64,000 bases of DNA from Ambrosia x helenae (GCA_030844895.1 CM061232.1:84896555-84960554); one strand, 5' to 3'; shown: positions 1 to 11,126, numbered from the stretch's first letter. Made by a program: numbers and translations. The notes: a model not told the origin generated them from the letters alone.

Positions 1-473
1 CATCATACGCGTCGCACCACACATGCAATGGGTTGTCAATAACTATGTTTCTACGAGCAAGAGCCAACTTGGTCGGAAGGCGATCCAAAAACGCGCGCCA
101 TATAAAGATGTTGCATTTGGTTGGCACCCAAGAACTCCAACAAAAATCGAAGGAAGAAACAGTAGACGAGGCCCCATGTAACCACCGCTTAACAACAGCC
201 ACCTCAAAACCATTATCAGACCCGAAAGAGCATGCCCAGGAATCCTCTCTACCATCCATCGAAACCGACTGCATCAAAGATTCCAACGTCACTTTCTCAG
301 CAAGCTCTTCTGCAGTGGAAGGAGCTCTAGACCACTCCCAACAAATGACTCTGTTATCCCCTACAAACTTCAGCCGAGTAGCAATCGTGACCCGTTTGGA
401 CTTCTCTAAAGCAAACATAGTAGGAAAGGTAATTTTTAGCGGCTCTATCCCCAACCACGTATCTAGCCAAAAT
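1..473 (-). pseudogene. LINE ORF2 C-terminal region with zf-RVT domain (incomplete)
   Basis: Reading the minus strand in the appropriate frames gives GNGLHIRFWLDTW, then VPTKCNIFIWRAFLDRLPTK and LARRNI. These are typical of the zinc-binding reverse-transcriptase domain (zf-RVT) that closes plant LINE ORF2. The window ends before the last cysteines. The long plus-strand ORF over the same bases is an antisense shadow. Confidence 0.8.
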
Positions 474-989
474 CTAATATGCAAACCGTTCCCGGGAATA
501 CCACGGATAATACCGTTCAAACCAATACCATTGACCATATGTTTGTTCCAGAATGAGACGCAATTTTTTCCACACACCCGGAATGGCGTTGTTACTTGGT
601 ACGATACCCCAACTCCTAGAAGACCCGTGAATAGAAATAACAACTCTTCTCCATAACGCATTAGGTTTATTAAGAAACCTCCAAAGCCATTTGATTAACA
701 TAGCATTATTATTAACCTCAAGAGGCGCTATCCCCAAACCCCCGTCTTTAACACGTTTAGTGACGGTCTCCCACGACACCCAACTCATCTTTCGAACATC
801 GTCTGAACCACCCCATAAGAAACGTCTCATCAAACCTTCAAGATCACCGATAACCTTCTTGGGAGCCTTAAAAAGGGAAAAATAATACGTTGGGAGACTA
901 TCCAACACCGATTTTATCAACGTTAAACGCCCGGAAACAGAAAGAGTATTAGCTTTCCATTTCGAAAGATGGCGTTTAAACGTAGACAC
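474..989 (-). pseudogene. LINE ORF2 thumb/connection region
   Basis: The open stretch contains LSKWKANTLSVSGRLTLIK, LPTYYFSLF, MRRFLWGG and DGGLGI, the conserved string following the RT catalytic core in plant L1 ORF2 proteins. It is separated from the RT by a stop and frame change around 990-999. It ends after a WKKLRLIL-like motif. The reading continues in another frame toward the zinc-binding domain. Confidence 0.85.
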
Positions 990-998
990 AACTGGATC

Positions 999-2110
999 CT
1001 AATTCGTCACTCTATTCATATTTGCCCCGACCTTGATGCCCAAATACAAAAATGGTAACGTACCTTGTTTGCATCCAATCTCCTCGGCCATACCATAAAC
1101 CTCGGCATCACTAACACCCACACCAAAGAGAACCGATTTATGAAGATTAATCTTCAACCCGGAGCATAAATAGAAAATACGAAGAATGCGTTTCATATTA
1201 GAAAAATTAAAAGAAGACCACTCCCCCATGATCATAGCATCGTCCGCATAAAGGAGGTGAGACATGGTTGGCCCGTCATTAGGAAGCTTGACCCCATGAA
1301 AAGCACCAATATCGCACGCCTGCTTCAACATCCCCGAAAATGCCTCCATCAAAATAATAAATAAGAATGGGGATAACGGGTTACCCTGACGAATGCCTTT
1401 TTGACAACCAAATTCGAATGTAGGAGACCCATTGACTATATCCGCGGCTCTAGATGAAACAAGAATACCACGTATCCAGTCACACCAAACATCGGGAAAA
1501 CCCATCTGCACCATAACAGACAACAAAAACTCCCAGTTGACATTATCATAAGCCTTATCAAAGTCGATCTTGAATAAAAAAAAAAAATTCTGTCTCTCTT
1601 CTTAGCCCAAGTAATAACCTCATTGGTCATTAAAGGACCATCTAAGATGTACCACCCGGATAAAAACGCCGACTGATTCTCAAAAACAATACCACCCAAG
1701 ACCGACTTTAAACGATTCGCCAACACCTTAGAAACCACTTTAATGATACTCCAATAAGACTGATAGGTATAAAATCCCCCAGATTCGACGGATCACCGAC
1801 TTTAGGAATCAAAGTAATAAAAGACAACCCAACCCCCAGACTAAACCGTCTCACCTCATGAAAATAGCCCATAATAGCGACGAAATCAGACTCGAACAAT
1901 CCCCAAAACTTTCTAATGAATCTAAAATTAAATCCATCAGGGCCCGGGGCTTATCCACACCACAATCATAAACCGCACTCTTGATTTCCTGAACCGGGAA
2001 CTGAGCCACCAACCCTTCGGCTACCTCACCACTCATCCTGATCAACCCGTGACACCTAAGGAACGGCCGAATAACCAAGGACTCCTTAAACTTTTTCTAG
2101 AAAAATCCCA
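999..2110 (-). pseudogene. LINE ORF2 reverse transcriptase, broken in several frames
   Basis: Segments in different frames cover the RT in order: a KESLVIRPFLRCHG-like pre-RT region (2078-1851), SFITLIPKVGDP and PISLIG (1899-1708), SKVLANRLKSVLG with FLSGWYILDG (1738-1436), and finally KGIRQGNPLSPFLFI, LLYADDAMIM and FLYLGIKVG (1526-999). YADD is the catalytic metal-binding box. At least four frame changes are needed to follow the domain. An A-rich run near 1575-1585 coincides with one of them. This is the non-LTR RT family (RVT_1). Confidence 0.9.
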
Positions 2111-2225
2111 TAACCTCCCTTTTTATAGTGACCGGCTTCGTTTCCCACCTCCCATTAACCTCCAACCCGGAATATGATTAGAAGCCTTCCGTTTACTAAT
2201 GAAACCATGAAAATACCTCGAATTG

Positions 2226-3241
2226 TCATCCCTCATCTAGTTCACCAAGACGACGCTTAATTTCAGCCAACGACCAAGTCTCCTCCTCGGATAATGATAT
2301 GATCTCCAATGCTTGGTCAATATCGTTCAACTCAGCAAACAAGAGCCGGCGCTCCTCCATTTCACGCGCCTTAACCCCATCAGCCCACAAAGTAATACTC
2401 TTACGCAAACTCTTGAATTTAGACAAAAGAATCGAATCTGGGTTACCAGAAAAGGAGCCATCTTCTAAAGTGCTTTTAACCACCGACTCAAAATCTCCCC
2501 GATTAAGCCACGAATTATAAAATCTAAATGATTTAGGCCCGAAGTTTGTCGAGCCGGTCTTCAGCAATAATGGACTATGATCAGATTTATACCTTTCCAA
2601 AGCTACGTACTCAGCGCAAGGCCACTCCATGAAAACCTCCCAACTCACAAAAATCCTGTCAATGCGACTTAACTTCTCACCTGCACAGAACGTAAAACGT
2701 CTCCCTTTCAAGGAGTAATCATGTAAGTTCGACTCATCAATAATACATTAAATTCATTTGCCTCAACGGTATTGAAAATAGAGTTTCGCCTTTCTTCCGC
2801 ATATCTAACTGAATTAAAGTCTCCGGCTACTATCCACCTGTCGCCCCCCTTATCAACCATCCTTTTAATATCCGCCCACAGAACACGTTTAGCAATAATA
2901 TTGTGAGGAGCATACACGCTGAGCATATGACACGGACAACAACTACCTTTAATCACCTCGGAAATAAGAATCCAATTAGAATTCTTAACCACCCTATCCA
3001 TCACAAACACTTTAGGATCCCAAATCGACAGTAAACCTCCTGATCTACCCATAGAAGGAACCCAATCAAAAGCGAAATCGCCAACCCCCCAGAAACTTCC
3101 TATGTTCACCGAATCCAAAGAGCCATATTGTGTTTCCTGTAACATAAGAAAACTTACCTCGTTCTTTACCCGAAGGCCACGGACCCAATCTGCTTTACCA
3201 ATATTCCCTATACCACGAATATTCAATGAAATGACATTCAT
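2226..3241 (-). pseudogene. LINE ORF2 endonuclease domain (AP-endonuclease type), frameshifted
   Basis: The first part (3241-2708, from ATG) reads MNVISLNIRGIG, then LQETQ and VAGDFNS. The second (2711-2226, another frame) carries LSRIDRIFVS and SDHSPLLL. These are the N, E, GDFN and SDH motifs of the exonuclease-endonuclease-phosphatase fold that nicks target DNA for target-primed reverse transcription. The frame changes near 2740, so the domain is complete in content but not translatable as one protein. It is followed by a charged helical linker (2226-2500) and then the RT. Family assignment is secure; the element is dead. Confidence 0.88.
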
Positions 3242-3265
3242 TGAGCAACCTCTTGAAAACCTTCG

Positions 3266-3595
3266 CTATGCAAAGCCTCTAAAACGTTTGGTACAAAATG
3301 TTCCAAGTTTTCGCCCCCAAAACTCTACCGTTTTCATAGCTTCTACCTCTATCGGATGGTTCGCAGACGCTTCCAATCCATTACCCTCGAGAAGTCTCGA
3401 ATCAACAGCTTCACATTCCACACTGCCAACTGATGCCCTTTGATTGAGATCCGGTGTCAAAAACTCATCATCAACAATTGTATCATCGTTCCTTACCGGT
3501 TCATTAGCATCAGAGAAGATACCAATCAACCTAACCAACCCAAACAAATCATTGTTCTCCCTCGGTCTTTTCTTCGGGCGTTCAAGTGAAAACAG
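3266..3595 (-). pseudogene. Upstream coding remnant of the LINE, no domain recognised
   Basis: An open stretch of about 100 codons precedes the endonuclease in another frame. It is acidic and polar, with a basic PKKRPREN-like patch at its start that could be a nuclear localisation signal. In plant L1 elements this position holds the tail of ORF1 or the linker to ORF2. I see no RRM or CCHC motif here. It ends just before the endonuclease start at 3241. Function not assigned. Confidence 0.4.
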
Positions 3596-3599
3596 TTGT

Positions 3600-3870
3600 T
3601 TATCTTAACAGAGGTTTGAAACAGATATTTTAACCAACAGTGGTTGTTTTATCTTAGCAGATTTTTGAAACAGATTTTTCAACTAACAGATGATAAAATG
3701 TATGAAACAGTGGTTGTTTTATCTGAATAGATTTTTCAACCAAAAGCTATTTTTAAGGATGGGTTTTTGATTTTATGACAACATTTTAATGTTTTATTTA
3801 TGAATAACATTTTTGTTTTTAATCCATGTTTAGCATACCAATCCAAGAGAACAGTTTTTCAAAGGTAGAT
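3600..3870. repeat. Repeat-rich 3' region of copia A
   Basis: The motif AACAGTGGTTGTTTTATCT occurs at 3641 and again at 3706, each followed by an A(T)AGATTTTT(G/C)AA-type stretch. Shorter variants of TTTATCTTA(A/G)CAGA lie around 3600 and 3650. Such short repeats between RNase H and 3' LTR are known from Sireviruses. No coding potential. The expected 3' LTR start is not found. Confidence 0.55.
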
Positions 3871-3874
3871 GTGT

Positions 3875-5115
3875 CTAAAGCTTTGTCAACACATCTGCCA
3901 GCTGATCCTCTGTTGGAACATGGTGCAGAGAAATCAAACCTTTTTCATGGCTATCTCTGACAAAGTGTTGTCTGATGTCTATGTGCTTTGTGGTTGAATG
4001 AGAGACTGGATTTTTGATGATATTTTCATCAGCTTGACTATCCAGCATGAGTGGAGTCTTTAGTGCAGTTATACCAAAATCCAGTAGCTGGTTTTGAAGC
4101 CACATGAGTTTGGCTGTACAGCTTGCAGCGGCAATGTATCAGCCTCTGCTGTTGATTTGAAACAGCTGCTTAGTGTGGGAGCACCTTTTAGGTATCTGAA
4201 TATCCTTTTCATAGCTATAAGGTTTGACTTTCTAGGAGATGCCTGGGATCTTACACAGACACAAGTGGCAAACATAATGTCTAGCCTGGATGCAGTGAGG
4301 TACAATAAAGACCCAATCATGCATCTATAATGTGTCTGATCAACCAGTTCATCTTTGTCATCAATAGTGAGTAGCTTGGTAGTACTCATGGGTGTACTGC
4401 ATGGCTTACAGTCATTCATCTCAAATTTTGTAAGTAAGTTTTTAACAAACTTATTTTGGTGAATAAATGTTCCATTTTGCAATTCCTTAACTTGAAGACC
4501 AAGAAAACACTGGAGTTCACCCATAGCACTCATTTCAAACTCTGCTGTCATTAGTTCCCTAAACTCTTCACACATTTTGTTACATGTGGACCCAAAAATG
4601 ATGTCATCCACATATACTTGAACAATCATTAGATCTTTCCCTTTCCATTTTAGAAATAAAGGTTTATCAATTTTACCTCTAGTGATACCAATGGATAAGA
4701 GAAATGTGGAAAGTGTTTCATACCAGGCTCTTGGTGCTTGTTTCAAGCCATACAAAGCTTTATTAAGCTTTTCGACATGATCAGGATGGAATGTGTCTTC
4801 AAAACCAGGTGGTTGGCACACATAAACCTCCTCCTGAATTTTTCCATAAAGGAATGCACATTTTATGTCCATATGATACCCCTTGATGTTGTGATTAACA
4901 GAAACGGCTAAGAAGAGTCTGATAGCTTCCAACCTAGCTACAGGAGAAAAGGTTTCATCATAATCAATGCCTTCTTCTTGTCTGAAGCCTTGAACCACAA
5001 GCCTAGATTTATTCTTGACAACAATACCCCTTTCATCAGTTTTATTTATGAAGACCCACTTTGTGCCAATTGGACATACATTTGACTTATGGCTATGGAG
5101 ATCCTGGAACGTCAC
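3875..5115 (-). pseudogene. Copia A reverse transcriptase and RNase H, deleted inside RNase H
   Basis: The RT (about 5115-4200) is open over some 300 codons with KWVFINKTDERG, DETFSPVARLEAIR, ALYGLKQAPRAWY and the catalytic YVDDIIFGS. It then reads RYLKGAPTLS and jumps straight to STAEAD, which belongs to the second half of RNase H, so the first half with its catalytic acidic residues is missing (junction near 4165-4175). The rest of RNase H continues in another frame (4105-3875) with DSQADENIIKNP, TKHIDIRQHF and EDQLADVLTK. The RT could be translated as a fragment but the polyprotein cannot work. Confidence 0.88.
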
Positions 5116-6030
5116 ACGCCTTGCAGTATAAACCCATCAGTGGAAATTGAGGGTGTGACATCTGTCCCATTATCACTTCTAATGGCTTTACAGATAGAGA
5201 ATATTGTTTATCTACTTGTAGAATGAAGAACTTGATGATTCAGCTGCCTCATCCTTGGAAAATAAGAAGAATACCCATGTGAATCTTGAATAGTCATCAA
5301 TGATGACCAAGCAGTACTTCTTCTTACCAAGGCTCATGTTTTTTACTGGCCCAAATAAGTCCATGTGGAGTATTTGAAGACATGCAGTTGTTTTTTATTC
5401 TTCAATAGACTTATAGGAGGACTTATGCTGCTTTCCCTTTAAACAGGATACATAGTGTTCTTGACACTGGTGTACTTTCAAAGGTAGACCTCTGACCAAG
5501 CCCATTTTTGTGACTTTATTTATGGTTTTTAAAGTTCACAGGCCAAGTCTCCTGTGCCAGAGATCAGTCTCTGAAGTTGATGCCTTTGAGTAGAAACAGG
5601 CAATGTTGTTCAGTACTTTGTCCTTTTCAATGTCCAATGCATACACATTGCCACATCTTTTGCTATCAACAAAGTATGATCTTCAATGATCTTCTCTATC
5701 AACTTCTGGCCTTCTAGTGATATGATCTTGCATGCTGTCTTTGTGAAAAAAGGACGAATATCCTTTATCACACATTTGTGACACACTCAGCAAGTTGTAT
5801 TCAAGGTTTTCAACCAGATTGACCTTGTCAAACTATATTTTGCCAGAAGAGACATTGCCATGTCATAGCACATATCCCTTGGGATTGTTCCCAAAGGATA
5901 CAGATCCTTCTCTTTGACTGATAAAGTTGTTTATCAGGTATCTGCATCCTGTCATGTGCATTGAGCCTCCACTGTCAACATACCAAATGCTATTTAAGCC
6001 TCTGGAGACCCTCTGCACAAAGTAGAAAAT
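5116..6030 (-). pseudogene. Copia A protease and integrase remnant with internal deletion
   Basis: In alternating minus frames I read IWYVDSGGSMHMTG (retroviral aspartic protease, D-S-G, near 5950-5995), then a GAG-pre-integrase/zinc region with LWHRRLG (near 5550-5575), and integrase pieces including DDYSRFTWVFF (near 5270-5310) and SDNGT (near 5160-5175). Straight after SDNGT the sequence passes into the pre-RT region, so the integrase C-terminus and the linker to RT are deleted near 5110-5150. Several stops interrupt each piece. Confidence 0.8.
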
Positions 6031-7418
6031 TAGTTAGATTTAGAAACCCAAGCCAGTTTAGCTTTGGGTTTGCTCTTGAGAACATTAACAGTTTGTTCTT
6101 GACCAGGTTGAGGAATCCATGTCTTTTTGGCAATGGATTTTTCATTAAGAGCAATGGTGGTATCCTTTTGAGGACCACCATCAACCTTGGTCATCAGTAG
6201 TTGTACCATATACATGAGATCTTTAATCTCAGCAGTTTGTGAAACTGCTGATGATGTAGGTCTAACTACTGAAAGAGAATTTTGAGAAAAAGATTTTTGT
6301 TGAGTTTTAATCTTTTTCTGAGAAAAGGTGTTTGCTGGTTGTTGTTTCTTGGGAGAAAAAGTTTCTTCAAAATCATTTTTGATTTGTTTTCTCACAACCA
6401 GTTGTGAAATTTTCTTGTTGTACTGAATTCCTTTTCTATATCTACAAAATTCTGTCTTTTGGTTAAACAAACCACAGATTTCACATTCTTTTGCCTTTTC
6501 TTTTTCATTTGAAGGCAAATTTCTGACTGTTTTGATTTGTTTTAGGTCATCAGTAGTTTTCAGGTTCTCAACTCCTGATGTAGATGAAACTATTGATGGC
6601 TTAAAGTCAGATTTTATCATTACTTCTGAAGAACTTTCTTTGTGAGTTTTTAGAAAGTTTTCATGAAAAGATGTGCATTCTTTCTCTTCAGAAGTTTCAT
6701 CTGAAACAATTTTTCTCCCATATTCAGTAGTTTTGGGGGAAAAATCTGTTGGTGTTTCAGTGTGATTGTACCCTATGCCACACCTAACATTTGAAGCACT
6801 TTGTTTGTTAAGCAGCAGTTGGTACCCTTTACAAGATTCTACCCAATTTTCACAAGTAACCTTGGTGTCAGCAAGCTCTTTTCTGACATTTCCTAGGTCA
6901 TCTATCATGATTTTAAGTTGTGCTTGGGTTTCAATAGCATTGTTAGTTAATTTATAATTTTCTTTTGCCTTTGCAGCAAGTTTTCTTTCTAAATCACATT
7001 TCATCTTAGTGAATTTTTTCTCAGAGTCATTTGCTTTGCCTTGTAAGTGCACATTAGTCTCTCTTATGAGAGCAAAAGATTCTTTACATGAAGTTGAACA
7101 AATTTTTGTTAAAGATTATTTTGATACCTGAGACAGGGCAGATTTTGAGGTGCAGCCCTCAAATGCCATTAAGGCAAAATTCTTTCTGCCATTGTCAGGT
7201 TCTCCCCAGTTGATGTCAAACATTTTATTGTCTGCATCAGGATTGCACTCAGTAGTGTCAAAAGGAAGACTGCTCCAGTCAACATACCCTGAGGTGAACA
7301 AGCTTTGTTGTGAGGGTTGCTGAGTCTGTGGAGGTTGTTGAGCAGCTGGAATGGGAGGGATTGATTGTTGGCTCTGCATATGTTGAGCAGGCATCTGTAC
7401 ATATTGTACTTGTGGCAC
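6030..7418 (-). pseudogene. Copia A gag C-terminal extension: P/Q-rich linker and coiled coil
   Basis: The first piece (7418-7116) is rich in Gln and Pro (QQPPQTQQPSQQS) and ends in NFALMAFEGCTSKSALSQ. The second (7052-6030, 340 codons) begins with a heptad-like charged stretch (DSEKKFTKMKCDLERKLAAK) that probably forms a coiled coil. It goes on with a Ser/Thr/Lys-rich segment containing a CEICGLFNQ cysteine pair, and ends in KPKAKLAWVSKSN just before the protease. SIRE-type elements have unusually large gag regions. One stop and frame change (about 7110-7060) separates the two pieces. Confidence 0.7.
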
Positions 7419-7487
7419 ATATTGGATTTGTGGAGCTTGTGCCTATACAAATGTGCACTCCCCTGTGTTCCATTATTTCTATTATAA

Positions 7488-8500
7488 CTAGGGTTTAAAC
7501 TGATTTCCAGACTGAGATTGGTTGTAGCTAGAGCTTCTACACTCTCTAGCAAAGTGTCCCAACTTCTGACACTTGTGACATCTAAGTTTAGACTTGTTAA
7601 AACCAATTTTTGTAGAACTTTTTAGTCCTAGAAATTTCCTTCCTGACCTTTTATAAATTTTTTTTGTTTTAATACTTAACATGGCCAGTTGGTGTAAGAT
7701 GTCCATTTCTTCTAAGTCATCATTGCTAAAATTTTTTAAATCATCAATGATAAAACACATGTTATCAGCAGTTTGACTATATTCATCATTGTCATAACCT
7801 GGGAATGATCTTTCTGATGAGATCCCAGCAGTTATGTCAATGTGGTCAAAAGATCCAAAACTATTTGAACAAGTAGGTGAATGTTGTCCCAATAGTGCTG
7901 TACTACCTGGTAGATAGTCATCAGCAGTTTTACCAGAACTTTGCAGTTTCTTCTTTTGATCGATTTTTCTTTCAAAAGTTAGCAATCTCCCATGCAATTT
8001 TGTAAGAGTGAGGGAGCTAAAGTCTGGTAAGGATCTGAGGACTATAGAGTATGTTTCCCATTTTTCAGGTAAAGACCTTAAAAATCTATGAAGCATAGAT
8101 ACAGTTGTGTAGGTCTGACCATATTAATTTTAGCTCAGATATTAATGAGGAGAATCTTTCAAATTGTTGAGTTAAAGTTTCCCCATTTATATGAGCAAAA
8201 GTTTCATATTATTGAGCCAGGATTTCTCTAGTGTTGGCAATCACCTCTTCAGTTCCTCCAAACTGTTCTTTTAGGCAGTCCCAAAGCTCTTTGGCACTAT
8301 CACAATGTAATAGTCCAGAGTAGATATCATTTGGGAGTGCCATTGCCAACATAGAGAAAGCTTTAGCATCAAGCTCAAGTTTTAGGAAATCATCATCTGT
8401 ATAGTCCTTTGGGTCTTTTGGTATTTCTACTTTAGTTTCAAGATTAATATTTACTGGTTTGTGAGGACCATATATCACAGATTTTCAGCAACCAGTGTTG
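7488..8500 (-). pseudogene. Copia A gag (UBN2-type) with one CCHC zinc knuckle
   Basis: The N-terminal part (8478-8209) reads YGPHKPVNINLETKV and SAKELWDCLKEQFGGTEEV, the retrotransposon gag fold of copia elements. An in-frame TAA interrupts it at about 8209, after which the same frame continues for some 35 codons (NGETLTQQFERFSSLI). The next part (8096-7488, another frame) has LHRFLRSLPEKWETY and a CCHC knuckle, CHKCQKLGHFARECRS, that would bind element RNA. PBS and 5' LTR lie directly upstream. Assignment is clear; translation is broken twice. Confidence 0.85.
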
Positions 8501-8624
8501 GTCTGTGATAATGTATGTGCCATTCTCCTTTGCCAGATATTGTATTAATCCTTTATTGAATATCAATAAGAGCCTGTGTCTGATTCTCAATGTGTTAGAT
8601 TGATATGTGATCAGATAAACCAGT

Positions 8625-8636
8625 GCTCTGATACCA
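8625..8636 (-). other. Copia A primer-binding site (initiator Met-tRNA type)
   Basis: The minus strand reads TGGTATCAGAGC, complementary to the 3' end of plant initiator methionine tRNA, two bases downstream of the LTR end. This fixes the LTR boundary and the element's direction. Confidence 0.9.
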
Positions 8637-8638
8637 AT

Positions 8639-9300
8639 TGTTGGATCAGTAATGCTCTTGATGTTTTGCTTGCTAGTGAACACTTATGTGTTTAGCAAGT
8701 TCAATCAGATTTGCACAGCGGAATGAGTAAGTAAAGTTACACTATCAACAGAAGTTATTACTCCCCCTTGATGTTTGAAAACTAGAGACAAGTTTAATGA
8801 GAATCTAAGTATTGAATGTGAATGATAATTAATACTCAAATAGAGTCTCAATAAATGAAATGGAAATAACAATAATAAGCTTTGAAAGATTTCAGTTTCA
8901 ATTAAAATCAATGTCTAAAACAGACGGATGAATCCATCTATTTATAGACTTACAAATGCATGAACCTTGATCAAAAAGCAAGTCTACAACTTGTTGCAAC
9001 AAGTTGCATTCTTGGAACTTGTACAAAAAGATAAAGTAATAATAAACAATTAAACTACTGAAACATAAGGCGGTGGAAAGATTCTGGTACAAGTGCTGAT
9101 GAATGACAAACTACTGATGAGTAGTTTGTCTTCAGTAGTTCTTCAGTGAACTTGTCTGGTTAGACTTCAGAACTTCTGATACTTCTTCTTTAGTACTTTA
9201 GTCTTCTTTCTTCAGTAGTTCTATACTTAGAATATTTGCAGAAGTATGAATTAGACTAAGGTTTACAAAAGTGGTTTCCTCAATCCTTTTTGTCCTAACA
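8639..9300 (-). repeat. Copia A 5' LTR (662 bp)
   Basis: The minus-strand LTR starts TGTTAGGACA at 9300 and ends GATCCAACA at 8639, followed by the PBS. The RT of copia B is interrupted exactly at 9300/9301. The presumed target duplication is GTGCA at 9301-9305, but its partner is lost with the 3' LTR. The LTR holds a TATA box, a 20-bp perfect palindrome and a strong hairpin at 9106-9131. Confidence 0.88.
8938..9131 (-). promoter_or_regulatory. Copia A LTR promoter: TATA box with upstream palindromes
   Basis: A TATA box (CTATAAATAG, minus strand) lies at 8938-8947, about 300 bp before the LTR 3' end. Forty bases upstream, at 8987-9006, the arms CAACTTGTTG and CAACAAGTTG form a 20-bp perfect palindrome. 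Further up, at 9106-9131, GACAAACTACT and AGTAGTTTGTC flank a 4-base loop. Together they look like a promoter with dyad elements upstream. Confidence 0.6.
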
Positions 9301-9502
9301 GTGCAAATACTTCATTGTAATCTATACCTTCTTGTTGTACATACCCTTTTTCTACTAATTTGGCCTTATGCTTGGTGATCTGTCCACTTGAGTCTCTCTT
9401 GACCTTAAATACCCATTTTAGACCTATTGGTTTCTGACTTGAGGGAAGTTTAGTCAGTGTCCAAGTGTTATTCTTCTCAATAGAGTCTATCTCGCTTTCC
9501 AT
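9301..9502 (-). pseudogene. Copia B reverse transcriptase, N-terminal fragment
   Basis: From 9502 the frame reads ESEIDSIEKNNTWTL, KWVFKVKRDSSGQ and EGIDYNEVFA, the start of a copia RT. It is cut at 9300 by the LTR of copia A; the last codons of the open frame belong to that LTR. The catalytic YVDD box would lie in the missing part. The preceding linker is in another frame. Confidence 0.85.
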
Positions 9503-9514
9503 TGCTTCTATCCA

Positions 9515-9849
9515 TTATGGGTAATCTGCTGCTTCTTTGTAATTTGCAGGTTCTTCATCATATGCTAAATATAGATGTTCATAATCTTCTGGTCTAAGAG
9601 GTTCTGTGGCTGCATAGATGGCATTAAGTGATCTAAGGGCTCGAACGGGTCTGTGTTGGGAGCCTGGTGAGTCTTCTAACTCTTGAGTACTTGTCTCAAC
9701 TGCTGGATCACTTGTCGGTGTCTCTTGAACCGTTATTGGAGTTCTTGTAGCTGTGATTGGACTGCTGAATAATTCATTATCACTCTCTTGGTATTCACTG
9801 TCGTCATTATTCTCTTCTTGTACAGCTTCATTTTCTGAATCTCCATGTA
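9515..9849 (-). pseudogene. Copia B integrase-RT linker
   Basis: An acidic open stretch (GDSENEAVQEENNDDSEYQE) is followed by a Thr/Pro-rich segment and RPVRALRSLNAIYA, typical of the variable region between integrase and RT in copia polyproteins. Its beginning is split from the integrase tail by the insertion at 9855-12512. The two sides are in matching context across the duplicated 5 bp. A stop near 9515 separates it from the RT. Confidence 0.7.
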
Positions 9850-10850
9850 TCTCATGTAACATTACAATATATTTTTCTTTTCCTAAATATTTTTTTTATT
9901 CATTCCAATAAAAAAAATCCCATTGTCGACGTTTTTGTTTATCATACTTTTTTTTATAATAAAACATTTTTATATATATAATATATATATACACGTACAT
10001 ATTTATTTTATAATAATGAAGTATGAGTTTTATTTCAATTATATAAACTTAAAACCAATTATTATAGGAAATCTAAACTATAGAAATCATAAGGGACGCT
10101 TTATCAACTCTAAACTTCAAAACCCAGATCACGTGCCCTCACCCCGTCTTCTCCCCGGCGTAAAATCCGACAAACATGCCGATAAACCCGGTTGACCAAC
10201 ACCTTTTTTATTAAGTTAATTAAATCTGCGAAATCGTTGACGAAACCTCAACGACACCCTCTACCTTGACTTGAACCGCAAATATTGTGTCAACGCATTT
10301 AATTTAAATCCTAAAATCACGGCAATCAATACCCATTTTACTATCCTGTGTGCCGGTGATCGTTGCTATAAATTGAAGCCACATTTCGGATCTGGACCGG
10401 TGCGAAAACAATTTCCCATGCCCAATTCCTTTTCACATCATCTTATCTCGGCCTTCCTGTGACACCTTTAAGTCCACAAGCCACAACGAAACCCACCGAC
10501 ACCCGTCCGGAACATCACGTTTTCTTCCGACCTCGACCATTTTTGGCATTTCGAAACCGACGAGTAATACCACCAAAGCAACCATTAGCCCACCAATATA
10601 AACAAGCTTTGGCGACTTTGCATTATGGTTTTGCATTTCCGTTTGACTCAAAGTATCATCTTCGAACCAATCGGGCGCTTAGTCCGAGTCTATTGGTTCG
10701 CCTATTCTAATGCACAACGGACCACCAACATCGCCACCATATTGCTTAATTATTCGGTTGACCGAAGCCGCTGCATATAGTTGAATAACTTCTTGCTCGA
10801 AACCCACTGTTATCATCCGAACATAGAACCCTTGCCATACTCTTTATATG

Positions 10851-10856
<6 letters not shown>

Positions 10857-10901
<45 letters not shown>
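10857..10901. repeat. (TA)n microsatellite
   Basis: About 22 TA dinucleotides in the solo-LTR-like element. A second AT run lies at 11390-11422. Confidence 0.9.
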
Positions 10902-10902
<1 letters not shown>

Positions 10903-11126
10903 CGTATTGGGTTTTGGGTGTGTGGGGGGTTTCGAAATCTCTAATTTAGTGTTTGGGATTGATCCGTGAGTTTCTTTGATTCCCCTCTATTCCATCATTT
11001 CTTTTGAGGAGGTAGGGATAAGCTCTTGAAGTAAAGATAATGAAAAGGGCATATTATAATATGGGCATGTGTGTGTTTCTTTTCAAAAACCATATATGAA
11101 AGTTATCCATACAAATATTTATTTAT

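Larger units (their letters stand above)
1..3595 (-). mobile_element. Decayed L1-type LINE (non-LTR retrotransposon), extends past left edge
   Basis: On the minus strand the region reads, from right to left, as an apurinic-type endonuclease, a reverse transcriptase with a YADD box, a connection region and the zinc-binding end typical of plant L1 ORF2. The frame is broken at least six times. The right border, near 3595, is where LINE-like coding sequence stops and AT-rich copia 3' sequence starts. ORF1 (RRM/DUF4283 type) is absent, so the element is 5'-truncated or was cut by a later rearrangement. The poly(A) 3' end lies outside the window. Confidence 0.9.
3596..9300 (-). mobile_element. Copia A: SIRE-like Ty1/copia retrotransposon, 3' LTR missing
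   Basis: The order on the minus strand is 5' LTR (8639-9300), PBS, gag with long coiled-coil tail, protease, integrase, RT, RNase H, then a repeat-rich 3' region. That order and the RT style (VYVDDIIFGS, MGELQCFLGLQV) match the SIRE/Maximus branch of copia. The 5' LTR starts cleanly inside the RT of copia B. The 3' LTR is absent and the left end abuts LINE sequence near 3595, so a deletion removed the 3' LTR and the rest of copia B. Internal deletions have also removed the end of integrase and the start of RNase H. Confidence 0.88.

Noticed and set aside
33..656. 207-codon plus-strand open frame
   Set aside because: It lies exactly antisense to the LINE C-terminal region, starts with a non-ATG codon and has no recognisable domain.
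5961..6200. Plus-strand frame over copia A
   Set aside because: Antisense shadow of the gag extension and protease.
10781..10969. Open frame containing a long YIYIYI stretch
   Set aside because: Product of the (TA)n microsatellite.
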